Source of the DNA: a virus
Virus record (IMG/VR): IMGVR_UViG_3300025483_000058
Coordinates: 1-26,990 of that record
Reading direction: 5' to 3' (one strand)
Length of the DNA: 26,990 nucleotides
This document shows positions 5,427 through 13,488 of this stretch, one piece after another. The notes under the pieces are model-generated. The model searched no databases. It had not been told where the DNA came from and saw nothing but the letters and a program-made list of their open reading frames with translations. The translations under genes and the position numbers were made by a program. The first letter of the stretch is position 1, and the number at the start of each line of letters is the position of its first letter.

Positions 5427-6066
5427 ATTCTCGTATCAATTGATATCTTGTCCTTTCAAGATCAGCAACAAGCTCTACATCTTTAAGTTTATCATAGTTT
5501 TTAATAATTGTCATTGAATAGTCATTGATAACCTCTCTAATTCTACTGTCAGAAATTACTGATTCCATCCATATCACCATGACTCGTCTCTCACCAGAAG
5601 TAATTTCATTAACTTTGTGATAGACACCAGTTGGATATGCTACACAGGATCCTGCGGGTGGTTTGTATTCAAGTTCTTTCCCACCAACATTTAATATCAA
5701 CTCTCCTCCCTCATATTCATCTGGATCATTGAGAAAGATCGACAGACTATAATCTGTTCTCACTTCATTCATGCAATAAAAATCATTATGATATTTGTAA
5801 TGCATACCCTCTGTATATCTGAGAAACAAAGGGGGAGTAGTAGCTCTAGGAACTAGAATGTAGTTCAATGATTCAGACTTTTTTATCTGATTATCAGCAT
5901 ACTCACATAACTTAGGACCATGCACAAGATCTTGTATCTGTTCATTCCATTTTACAGACTTGTCTTGAGAACCAGTAATAGACCCATCTACAAAGTCACA
6001 GATTTTGTAGTATTCGTTTATAGTATCAAGTTGGGTTTCACTTAAAACTTTAATAGTATAGATCAT
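5413..6066 (-). CDS. PKHD/PiuC-type 2OG-Fe(II) hydroxylase
   Basis: The clearest oxygenase of the set. Over 217 residues it shows the PKHD-hydroxylase (YbiX/PiuC-like) pattern: LRYTEGMHYKYHNDFY with H93 and D95, SIFLNDPDEYEGGEL (109-122), YPTGVYHKV with distal H150, and GERRVMVIWMES with an arginine at 160/161 for 2-oxoglutarate. The C-terminus (DYSMTIIKNYDKLKDVELVA) is the helical part seen after the core in this family. Members act as Fe(II)/2OG hydroxylases. Cyanophages often carry homologues, with substrates not established. It lies 16 bases downstream of the chaperone-like gene and overlaps the next oxygenase. Confidence 0.9.
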   Translation of the reverse strand: MIYTIKVLSETQLDTINEYYKICDFVDGSITGSQDKSVKWNEQIQDLVHGPKLCEYADNQIKKSESLNYILVPRATTPPLFLRYTEGMHYKYHNDFYCMNEVRTDYSLSIFLNDPDEYEGGELILNVGGKELEYKPPAGSCVAYPTGVYHKVNEITSGERRVMVIWMESVISDSRIREVINDYSMTIIKNYDKLKDVELVADLERTRYQLIREYAQF

Positions 6067-6082
6067 TATATTGTCAATAAAT

Positions 6083-6979
6083 TTAATCTTCTACGTGCAA
6101 TAACTCCATTCTTAAATCTGGGAAGAATCCCCAAGCATCGAGAGTTTCCAATAGTTCATAATATTTACGTGTAATCTTTACAGTATCATCATGTCCTTTA
6201 TTTACATATTCCAGGACATTAACAATATTGTTGGTGACAAAATCAGTAGATGCGTTGAAGTCTAGTTTAGTGAATTGATCATCTGTACCCATATATTCTA
6301 CTGAGTTACCATCTGCATCCTGACCATTTGGATACATTTTGAAATAATTATTTGGATCAACCGCAAACTTACATGTTGTTGCAAACTTAAATGCTTCGTA
6401 TCTATTTTCAAACGTATCAATATTTGGTAGAAGATCTCTCAAATGCTGTCTCCACGTCTTCCACATTTCTAATTCACCATCAAACTTTTCTTGATAGTCT
6501 GGAAGCATTCTCCAATCAGAGAAGAGAAGCATAGAACGTACTTCAATAGTTTTCTTTACATATTTTGATTCATAGTAATACTGATAATCAATCAGTTTCT
6601 TACTATCTGCAATAAATTGAGATGTTTTCTCGTGCTTTTGTACTTCAGCTAGAGAATCAAAGAGTTCATATATCCTATTTGCTTCATCATTCGATGCTTC
6701 TGGATAGTTATAACTTCTCCAATATTGATTTCCCTCTGAGTCAGTGACAATTTTTTTCTTTTGGCAGAGATACTCTCCACCCCAGTAGAAAATAAGATAC
6801 TCGATCTCATCCTTATCTGGAAGATGCCATTCAGATCCTAGATTTGGAACAAGAAGATTGTTCCAAACATCTTCTTTCAACCAAACAGCTCTATGTGGAG
6901 GTCTAACGACTACCTTATCCTTAAAATTTACTTCAAGTTTAACTTCCTTAGAAATTACTTTCTCGTTTTTGTTAGTCAT
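6083..6979 (-). CDS. Putative tail-fibre assembly chaperone-like protein
   Basis: A 298-residue soluble protein. Residues 148-190 (RSMLLFSDWRMLPDY … MWKTWRQHLRDLLPN) closely follow the pattern of the phage tail assembly chaperone domain (PF16778-like: a short helix, SDW-x-x-LPD, then W-x-x-W/YRQ-x-LRD). Those domains occur at the end of tail-fibre assembly proteins that help fibres fold. The flanking regions are not recognised. The gene abuts the upstream oxygenase with no gap (stop TAA directly before ATG). Its presence between fibre genes and oxygenases fits a role in fibre maturation. The domain call comes from motif resemblance only, so it is moderate. Confidence 0.55.
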   Translation of the reverse strand: MTNKNEKVISKEVKLEVNFKDKVVVRPPHRAVWLKEDVWNNLLVPNLGSEWHLPDKDEIEYLIFYWGGEYLCQKKKIVTDSEGNQYWRSYNYPEASNDEANRIYELFDSLAEVQKHEKTSQFIADSKKLIDYQYYYESKYVKKTIEVRSMLLFSDWRMLPDYQEKFDGELEMWKTWRQHLRDLLPNIDTFENRYEAFKFATTCKFAVDPNNYFKMYPNGQDADGNSVEYMGTDDQFTKLDFNASTDFVTNNIVNVLEYVNKGHDDTVKITRKYYELLETLDAWGFFPDLRMELLHVED

Positions 6980-7606
6980 TTAGGGAATCTGCAAATACCA
7001 TCCAGTCAATATGTATTTATCTTGGGTGAAGACTGTGTTACCCTTATGAACGTGTGTCATTCCAGCAGGCCATATAGTTACTGTTCCTTGAGTTGGTCTG
7101 ATACGTCTTCTCTGATGCAAAAACTCAGTCTCTCCTTCACCTTCGGGAATGTCATTCAAATAAATTGCCCAAACTAGTTCTCTATTACAGTGATGATAGT
7201 TTTGACTCTCATAATGCCAGACATGATATCCACCCTCAGGTTGTGTCTTCTGCATTTTAACATCACTTGAAAATAATTTTATTGACTTAAGTTGAGAATA
7301 CTTATCAATGTAATGTAATGAACATGCTTGCAAATATTGATTAATGCCAGTAGCAATTTCAACACTACAAGAATTCAAGAGTATAGATGTATCATCTCTT
7401 CCTAGTTTCTTTTGGTGAAATTGCGATTCACCATCCATCGTGACAATTGATGATGTGCTGGACAGTCTCTCGAATTCGTTAATAATTTTTTCGCACAGAT
7501 ATCTTGGTACAAAATTTTCCCAAACGCCAATAAAATCGTTGAACTCAAACTTTGTGAGTTCCTCATTTTTCATTAACTCAAGAGGTTTAATAGGTTGTAA
7601 TGCCAT
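6980..7606 (-). CDS. 2OG-Fe(II) oxygenase-like protein with HxE and Lys
   Basis: A 208-residue prolyl-4-hydroxylase-like protein. The proximal motif is H131-Y-E133 (GGYHVWHYESQNYHHC), so glutamate replaces the usual aspartate. Distal histidines are H185 and H187 (AGMTHVHKG). K197 lies exactly ten residues after H187, in the position where collagen-type prolyl hydroxylases use lysine to bind 2-oxoglutarate. The beta-strand pattern (LVWAIYLNDIPEGEGETEFL) matches the family. It is the first gene of its unit, 21 bases downstream of a CTAAATA late promoter and directly after the glycine-rich collar gene. Activity may differ given HxE. Confidence 0.8.
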   Translation of the reverse strand: MALQPIKPLELMKNEELTKFEFNDFIGVWENFVPRYLCEKIINEFERLSSTSSIVTMDGESQFHQKKLGRDDTSILLNSCSVEIATGINQYLQACSLHYIDKYSQLKSIKLFSSDVKMQKTQPEGGYHVWHYESQNYHHCNRELVWAIYLNDIPEGEGETEFLHQRRRIRPTQGTVTIWPAGMTHVHKGNTVFTQDKYILTGWYLQIP

Positions 7607-7626
7607 TATATTATTTCAGTATAAAA

Positions 7627-7633
7627 TATTTAG
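7627..7633 (-). promoter_or_regulatory. T4-type late promoter (CTAAATA)
   Basis: The minus strand reads ACTAAATATTTTATACTG, with CTAAATA 20 bases upstream of the first oxygenase ATG. The motif matches the late promoter element of T4-like phages and cyanophages, which is a lone -10-like box. It overlaps the stop codon of the preceding collar gene. It implies that the oxygenase unit is transcribed late, with the virion genes. Confidence 0.55.
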
Positions 7634-10600
7634 TATGCCTTAATTATGAACTTTGCTGAGAAAAATGGTTGGATTAGAGGAATAGTTCTGTTTGGTTTTA
7701 ATTTAACAGTTGGAATCAATGCCTTCGATGAATCTAGTTGGAACTGTCCAATGTTAATTCTACTACCCATTTCAGTATGGTTGAATTCTACTCCAGTGGT
7801 AGTACCTCCACCCATGCCACTAGTTTTTGCTCCAGGACCATTTGTGTTACCCCATCCATATACTGTTGTTAAATCACCAAAATCAGTGTCAGAAAGATAA
7901 TGTGAGTGGGTCAAAGTTCCACCTGCAGGTGCATACAAACCAACGGTTGCAGTAGATTCTAGAGTATCCAATGCTCCAAGCCATCTGTTGTCACTGCCAC
8001 CAGTATTCTCTAACTGCAAACTACTGTCTGTTGGTGATGCCCACCAGTTTGTGTATGAAATACTAAAGTTCCAGTCAGAGAAGTTGGATCCTGGTGCATC
8101 AGGAACACCAGGATAGTCACTCAAGTTATTGTTATTAAGCTCTTTGTTGGGACCATATACAGCTCTAGCATTCCAGAACAAGAGTCCAGTATTTACATCC
8201 AAACTAGTAGCACTGAGCATGTCATGAGTATGAGCAGGAATATCAGTTAGAGTATCAACTAATGGTCCAACAGCAGTAGAGACATTTCCTTGAACATTAA
8301 AATTAATACTACCAGATATACCATCATATCCAGTTGTTGTGACATTACCAATGCTAAAGAATGAACCCGCAGTACCTTCCTCATCACCATCACCATCATC
8401 TTCTATCTGTTCTAGTGGTAGTGGTCCGCCTGCATCTACAGTATCAATATACCAATCACCACCAACAGATCCAGCTGTTTGTCCAGAACCAGTTCCAGAT
8501 AATCCAGGAGGAGCAAATCGTGTAGGTGCAATAGGAGAGGCAGAAGAGTTTCCATCTACATTACCACTTCCAAACATTCTTCTATTTCTTGTGTCAGGAA
8601 GATTGAAGTTTCCAAAGTAAGTAACAGTTTGACCTGAGACAAACTTTTCTCCATCACCACCATATCTGTTTCCAATGACTTCCCATAGATCTGGATAATT
8701 AAGAACAGATAATTGTTGTCCAGCACATTCAATAAATCCAGGATATCTGGAATCTAACTCACCATCTAATTGTCCCCAGTTACCCTGAGAATCTCTGAAA
8801 ATACTAATAATAGTTCCAATTGCCAATCCATCCACTTTTGTTCTTGGAGTAGCATTATACCACGTCGATTTATCATTTCCCTCTGGAGATGATGCTAATG
8901 TATCTACAGTCCAGGTATCCTGAACTCCACCAATACTAACTGTTATAGATGTTGTTGGACTTCCAAAACCTGATGTCTGTAATCTCAAACCAACAGGATC
9001 TCCTGGTGTGTATGAACCACTGTATGGAACAGTTTGCCATGTAGATCCACCATCAAAACTTACCCCATGATTAGTAGCTTGCTGTGCATTTACGGTAACA
9101 ATTATAGGAGCAGATGATGTGATTCCAGCTGGCACAATAGTATTACTATAAATTAAACTATTTGCAAACTGATTAGTTCTATCATTAAATGTAAATTGAT
9201 CAGGTACAGTATCACCAGCAGTTCCTGTAATGACTCTCCAATCATCTGTGAAAGCACTAGCAGCTTCTCCAACTTTAATAAATGCAAGTTTGTTGTCATT
9301 TGGTTGAGAAGGAGAAGTTGTCCTAATTTGTAGAGTTTCTGTATTTGCAACTTTAGTAGTAGCATCTGGTGTTACCCAAGCACCGTTACCAATTTTAATT
9401 TCGTAATCTGCTGCAGTACCACCCTGCTCAGTAATACTAACCAAAGCAGGAGTGTTTATACCAGTAATGTTTTGCACATTACTCTCAATTACTGTGCTGA
9501 CAGCAACATTTGCAGCATCAAGGAAGTTAAAAGGATCTGGGTTATCATCGATAACCAAAATAGTCGTTACATCCCAATCTACAATAGATCCAGATCCAAC
9601 AGTTACAAATGCTGTGCTAACAGTATTAACTGTAGATCCAGAAGACATTCTTATTTGTAATTCTTGACCATTTGATATGGTGGCACTACTTGCATTCTCA
9701 TCAACTCCATCGAGAATGATTGATGCAAATTGATTTGCCAATCCGTTAATTGTTGCTGTCACACTGACCACAGCATCCTCTGTGAGACCAGTAATTACAG
9801 CAACGTCACTAATAATATCTGTATCTAATGGTTGCTCATCAACATCAGTAAAATCAAATGGATTAGGAATCAACAGTGGAGGATCTTTAGTTACAATGCT
9901 CCATTGAGCATCAACTGTTTCTCCTGTATCTCCCCAAGTCAAAATTGCAGTTTTTACTGTTGTATATACATTAGAAGACACCATAGTAAGTTCTAATTCG
10001 TCTCCAACAACAACATTTGTTGTACTTCCTACATTAACACCATTTTTTATAATTTCAGCGCCATTGTTAACACTACATGGAACTTCAATATTGATTCCAC
10101 TAACTAAAACTGAATCAACAGTTGTATATTGTGTGTTAATATCGGCACCATTTTTAGTCTCAAAATTTAATACTGGATTTGGATTGCCATCTTCACTGTC
10201 GTATGTAAATGTTACATATCCATCTTGACCTGCAGCAGATTGTCCTCCACCAGTACCAATGCTAGAAACAGCAATAATGGGTGCAATTAATCCAATAATA
10301 GAATTGGTGTGATATGAAGGATTATAATAACTTCCTCCACCACTACCACCTTGAGCATTCTGATCATTTGATGGAGTAGCTCCAGCAGCACCACCAGGGG
10401 TACCACCACCACCACCGCCACCAGCAGGACCATCTAGAACTGTAGATCTTGTAATATCGAAACTGTTACAGTGGTCTCCACTAGGAGAAGTACATGCTCC
10501 ACAAGTATCATCACTACACCAACCATAAGGACTCTCACCTCTTTTTGTTCCAGGAGTCCATCTATATCCACCTGTAACAATTTCGGTTGCTCCACTTGGA

Positions 10601-11316
10601 GGAGTGTCGTAATAAATTGTTGTTCCATTCCATAAAATAACTAATTTTCTGATTCCCTCAGTTGGATTATCTTCAGGAGCTCCAGTTCTTGTATACCAAC
10701 CATTATTAACATTTAAACAAAGAGGATTCTGGTTCAATCCGCCACTAGCTGTTTGGGTTTGACTACTACCACTGCCACCCGCAAAGTTTGATGCATTACT
10801 ACCATTCTCTAAAACGGCATTAGCAGAAAATGTCTGATTAGCATTAGTACCATTTTTATTATACGATACAGCACCCAGAGTACCAGCACCACCAGCGCCA
10901 CCACCGCCACCTGCAATTACAATATATTGATTATTGGTACTATCAAAAAAATAAGAAGCAGCACCACCGCCTCCTCCACCACCAGAAGCAGCGGAGTTTC
11001 CAGCATTACCACCGTCTCCACCATTTCCAGAACTGGTTCCAGTAGATCCTCCGTTGCCGCCACCAGCACCAACTAAGTTACTAACTCCACCACCGCCACC
11101 ACCGCCAACATAAATGGTGAGAGTGTTACCTGCGGTGACATACATCGATCCAGCAACTCTAACACCACCACCACCAGTTCCACCTGCAGATCCAACATCG
11201 CTGCCCGATCCACCTCCACCAGCTCCATGAATCTCATAATCGAGATATTGAACGGTAGGAGGAACTGTGAAAGTATAAGAACCTGGACTGTTGTATGTCT
11301 CTGTAATTGCTGGCAT
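7630..11316 (-). CDS. Glycine-rich tail-collar/fibre adhesin (1228 aa)
   Basis: A large virion protein with clear layers. Residues 30-150 and about 295-335 are glycine-rich (many GGGG and GGGGGGG runs), as in polyglycine-II-type receptor-binding tips of T4-like adhesins. Four Ig-like repeats of about 110 residues start near 379, 485, 597 and 705 (signature P[DN]PFNF … I … DDW-V-T). A phage tail collar domain (PF07484-like) spans about 829-905 (GTIISIF, PGFIECAGQQL, FNLPDTRNRR). Two H-x-H motifs follow, AHTHD near 1028 and THSHY near 1136, like the metal-binding histidines of T4 gp12/gp37. It ends FSAKFIIKAY. It probably sits at the baseplate or fibre tip and contacts the host surface. The ATG lies two bases past the upstream gene's stop. 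Confidence 0.85.
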   Translation of the reverse strand: MPAITETYNSPGSYTFTVPPTVQYLDYEIHGAGGGGSGSDVGSAGGTGGGGVRVAGSMYVTAGNTLTIYVGGGGGGGVSNLVGAGGGNGGSTGTSSGNGGDGGNAGNSAASGGGGGGGAASYFFDSTNNQYIVIAGGGGGAGGAGTLGAVSYNKNGTNANQTFSANAVLENGSNASNFAGGSGSSQTQTASGGLNQNPLCLNVNNGWYTRTGAPEDNPTEGIRKLVILWNGTTIYYDTPPSGATEIVTGGYRWTPGTKRGESPYGWCSDDTCGACTSPSGDHCNSFDITRSTVLDGPAGGGGGGGTPGGAAGATPSNDQNAQGGSGGGSYYNPSYHTNSIIGLIAPIIAVSSIGTGGGQSAAGQDGYVTFTYDSEDGNPNPVLNFETKNGADINTQYTTVDSVLVSGINIEVPCSVNNGAEIIKNGVNVGSTTNVVVGDELELTMVSSNVYTTVKTAILTWGDTGETVDAQWSIVTKDPPLLIPNPFDFTDVDEQPLDTDIISDVAVITGLTEDAVVSVTATINGLANQFASIILDGVDENASSATISNGQELQIRMSSGSTVNTVSTAFVTVGSGSIVDWDVTTILVIDDNPDPFNFLDAANVAVSTVIESNVQNITGINTPALVSITEQGGTAADYEIKIGNGAWVTPDATTKVANTETLQIRTTSPSQPNDNKLAFIKVGEAASAFTDDWRVITGTAGDTVPDQFTFNDRTNQFANSLIYSNTIVPAGITSSAPIIVTVNAQQATNHGVSFDGGSTWQTVPYSGSYTPGDPVGLRLQTSGFGSPTTSITVSIGGVQDTWTVDTLASSPEGNDKSTWYNATPRTKVDGLAIGTIISIFRDSQGNWGQLDGELDSRYPGFIECAGQQLSVLNYPDLWEVIGNRYGGDGEKFVSGQTVTYFGNFNLPDTRNRRMFGSGNVDGNSSASPIAPTRFAPPGLSGTGSGQTAGSVGGDWYIDTVDAGGPLPLEQIEDDGDGDEEGTAGSFFSIGNVTTTGYDGISGSINFNVQGNVSTAVGPLVDTLTDIPAHTHDMLSATSLDVNTGLLFWNARAVYGPNKELNNNNLSDYPGVPDAPGSNFSDWNFSISYTNWWASPTDSSLQLENTGGSDNRWLGALDTLESTATVGLYAPAGGTLTHSHYLSDTDFGDLTTVYGWGNTNGPGAKTSGMGGGTTTGVEFNHTEMGSRINIGQFQLDSSKALIPTVKLKPNRTIPLIQPFFSAKFIIKAY

Positions 11317-11320
11317 GGTC

Positions 11321-12199
11321 TTATATTTTAATTATGTATTCGACAATTATGAAAGGAGCTACCACAGTATCAAAAGTAACTGGATCCTTTACATCTATAG
11401 TTATCTCTGTTCTGATATTACTTGCTGGAATTTGTGTTGTTGGATAAGTGTATTGCATGTTGGAAGTATAGTCCAACGGGGATGTTGGAACTACAAGTCT
11501 ATGAGTGTGTGAAGCACCTGTTACAGTTGTATCATCTGGAGCAGAAATTCTGTAAAGTAAATTACCAGCAAATGGACGACAATTGTTGCCACTGTAAGAC
11601 TCAGAAGCATCAGTTGGACCAATTCCAGGAGAGACAACATAATTACCAGTACAGTTGAGAACAGCCTGGTTACCTGTATGTCCATGTCCCTGATAGTGCT
11701 GATCTGTAATGATAGCAGTTGGTGCATTTTCAGGTCCTGTAAATAAAGGAAATCCTTCTAGATCATCAGTAAAAGTATCAATTGTAAAATTTCCAGAATA
11801 AGAAATATTTTGAGTTGTTCCTATATTTGATCTAACATCAAATTCAGCACCAATTCTTGGTGTTATACCATCAGATAAATTTTGAGAAAGATATGTTCCA
11901 CTAGCAGCTCCAGGTACAAGATATTTTGCACCGATGTCTGGTAACTGAAACTCATCATCTGCCATCTCATCAGGTATCTTAGCAAATTTAGAGTCAGATC
12001 CTAATCCAAGAACTTCTGCCAATGCTGGATATAATTCTTGTTTCAATATAGATCCATCACATCTCAAAAATCCTGCAGGCAATTTTGTTCTAAAATCTCC
12101 AAGATCTGAGAGATTTGCACTAGGTAAGTCAGTGGTAAATATTTGGATACTTCCTACTATGCCACCGTATTTTGCTTTTTGTACTGCGTAATTCGCCAT
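11321..12199 (-). CDS. Phage tail-collar protein (292 aa)
   Basis: A short-fibre-like protein with an N-terminal collar domain: MANYAVQKAKYGGIVGSIQI, then LPAGFLRCDGSILKQELYPA (about 40-60) and FQLPDIGAKYLVPGA (about 84-98). This is the CDG … YP-x-L … LPD pattern of PF07484 (T4 gp12-like). Two H-x-H motifs (QGHGHTG near 172, SHTHRL near 232) probably coordinate a metal in the trimeric tip. It ends VEYIIKI, like its two neighbours. The gene shares one base with the stop of the preceding collar gene (TAATG). It is one of three tandem collar paralogues, probably alternative or co-assembled fibre tips. Confidence 0.88.
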   Translation of the reverse strand: MANYAVQKAKYGGIVGSIQIFTTDLPSANLSDLGDFRTKLPAGFLRCDGSILKQELYPALAEVLGLGSDSKFAKIPDEMADDEFQLPDIGAKYLVPGAASGTYLSQNLSDGITPRIGAEFDVRSNIGTTQNISYSGNFTIDTFTDDLEGFPLFTGPENAPTAIITDQHYQGHGHTGNQAVLNCTGNYVVSPGIGPTDASESYSGNNCRPFAGNLLYRISAPDDTTVTGASHTHRLVVPTSPLDYTSNMQYTYPTTQIPASNIRTEITIDVKDPVTFDTVVAPFIIVEYIIKI

Positions 12200-13488
12200 T
12201 AATATGCCCTAATAATGTACAAAACAACCAGTTTTGGTGTAGGTATAGTTGTAGTAATATTTAGTGCTCCTGGTAGATTATTTGGCACCACATTAGAAGT
12301 TACATTTGTAGCAAGGTTTGAAGGAACTCTTAGTGTAGAGTCATTGTCACTATACTCAATTTGAAACGTTTGGTGGTCATGTGCTTCAATTTTTTGAGTT
12401 GGTTGTCCAGCAGGAGGATTATTTACCACATTGAAGTCAATAGCTGAACTATTAAAGAAAACCTCATATGGTAGATGTGCTTCATTACTTCCAGAACCAT
12501 CTCCATGGTTAAAAGAACCATCATCATAGTTTCTATGAGTTGTCTCAACAGGATCTCCACCTAAACCATATGGTGCCTGTTGACCAATTTCGAATTTTTT
12601 ATTTGCTGCTGCAAAGTTTGGTTCTCTAAGTGGGTCTGGAACGTCAGGTGCATCATCTCGACCAATCCAATTAGAAATACCGTGAGAATATACAGTTCTT
12701 GGTTTTAAGTTACTTGGTGGAATTTCCGATTGAACATTACCAAGAACAACTCCAGGACTTCCATTTCCTAATGCAGTACCATTTGGTTCCGAGAAACCAC
12801 TAACTCTGATCTCAGTTGGAAATATACCAAGAAAATCGTCAAATGCTGCCTTGAAGAAGTCATATTCAATTTCTCTAGAGCAAGAAACTCCAGATCCAGG
12901 TTTAGTACTATTAATACCTGCAATAGTTGGAACACTAGTTGGGTGAGTATGAATTGGCATATGCCTTCTACCCAGTTTTCTACCGCCTGTATATAATGTT
13001 CTAACTCCTACACCAGGATCAAATACTTGGTCCTCAATTCTTCCACTAAAATCACTCTCTGGATCATAAGTGAATAAAATATCTGTATTTGCATCAGATA
13101 TTCTGTTTGGAGCTCCATTATCAGTATTAGCACCAATAAATCCTCCTACGACTGCTGCTGCTTCTGCAGTATCAATCGCAGATTCAATAGCATTAGCACC
13201 AAAATAATCTGTTTGAATATCAGCAAGAGATTTTTGCGAGATATCAGGTAAAAAGAATTGATGAGTTGGATTGTTTATATTCCAAGGAAAATCAAGAACA
13301 CTAAATCCAGGACTAGCACCATAAGTTTCACCAATTGCTTGTGCTAGCAATGGGTAATCCCTAGAAGAAACTCCTGCTCCATCACAAATAATCCAACCCT
13401 TAGGTATCTCAGACAAGGATCCCGTCCATGGCATGATAGTGCCAATGGACGAAGCCTTCATCGTTTTTATTGCTCCGTAGTTTGCCAT
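12199..13488 (-). CDS. Phage tail-collar protein (429 aa)
   Basis: Opens MANYGAIKTMKASSIGTIMP and has a tail-collar domain in residues 14-95 (IPKGWIICDGAGVSSRDYPL, IGETYGAS, FFLPDIS). Past it, HMPIHTHPT near 178 and EAHDHQ near 369 give two H-x-H motifs like those in T4 gp12. The C-terminus LVVLYIIRAY matches the ends of the other two collar proteins. It starts directly after the giant structural gene (stop TAA next to ATG), so it is translated from the same late mRNA. Likely role: short fibre or baseplate-tip protein that binds the host surface, as a trimer. Confidence 0.88.
   Translation of the reverse strand: MANYGAIKTMKASSIGTIMPWTGSLSEIPKGWIICDGAGVSSRDYPLLAQAIGETYGASPGFSVLDFPWNINNPTHQFFLPDISQKSLADIQTDYFGANAIESAIDTAEAAAVVGGFIGANTDNGAPNRISDANTDILFTYDPESDFSGRIEDQVFDPGVGVRTLYTGGRKLGRRHMPIHTHPTSVPTIAGINSTKPGSGVSCSREIEYDFFKAAFDDFLGIFPTEIRVSGFSEPNGTALGNGSPGVVLGNVQSEIPPSNLKPRTVYSHGISNWIGRDDAPDVPDPLREPNFAAANKKFEIGQQAPYGLGGDPVETTHRNYDDGSFNHGDGSGSNEAHLPYEVFFNSSAIDFNVVNNPPAGQPTQKIEAHDHQTFQIEYSDNDSTLRVPSNLATNVTSNVVPNNLPGALNITTTIPTPKLVVLYIIRAY

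Noticed and set aside
6071-6076. TTGACA on the minus strand before the PKHD hydroxylase gene
   Set aside because: No acceptable -10 lies 16-18 bases downstream, and the would-be start falls inside the gene.
8339-8620. Plus-strand open frame of 93 codons, and many similar ones across 7600-25000
   Set aside because: They lie wholly inside confident minus-strand structural genes, have low-complexity Pro/Ser-rich composition, and lack ribosome sites.
10380-11230. Possible CRISPR or microsatellite array from the repeated CCACCACCGCC
   Set aside because: The repeats are in-frame glycine codons of irregular length, with no regular repeat-spacer structure.
7630-13488. Diversity-generating retroelement acting on a collar/fibre C-terminus
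   Set aside because: No reverse transcriptase or near-identical template/variable repeat pair is visible in this window.
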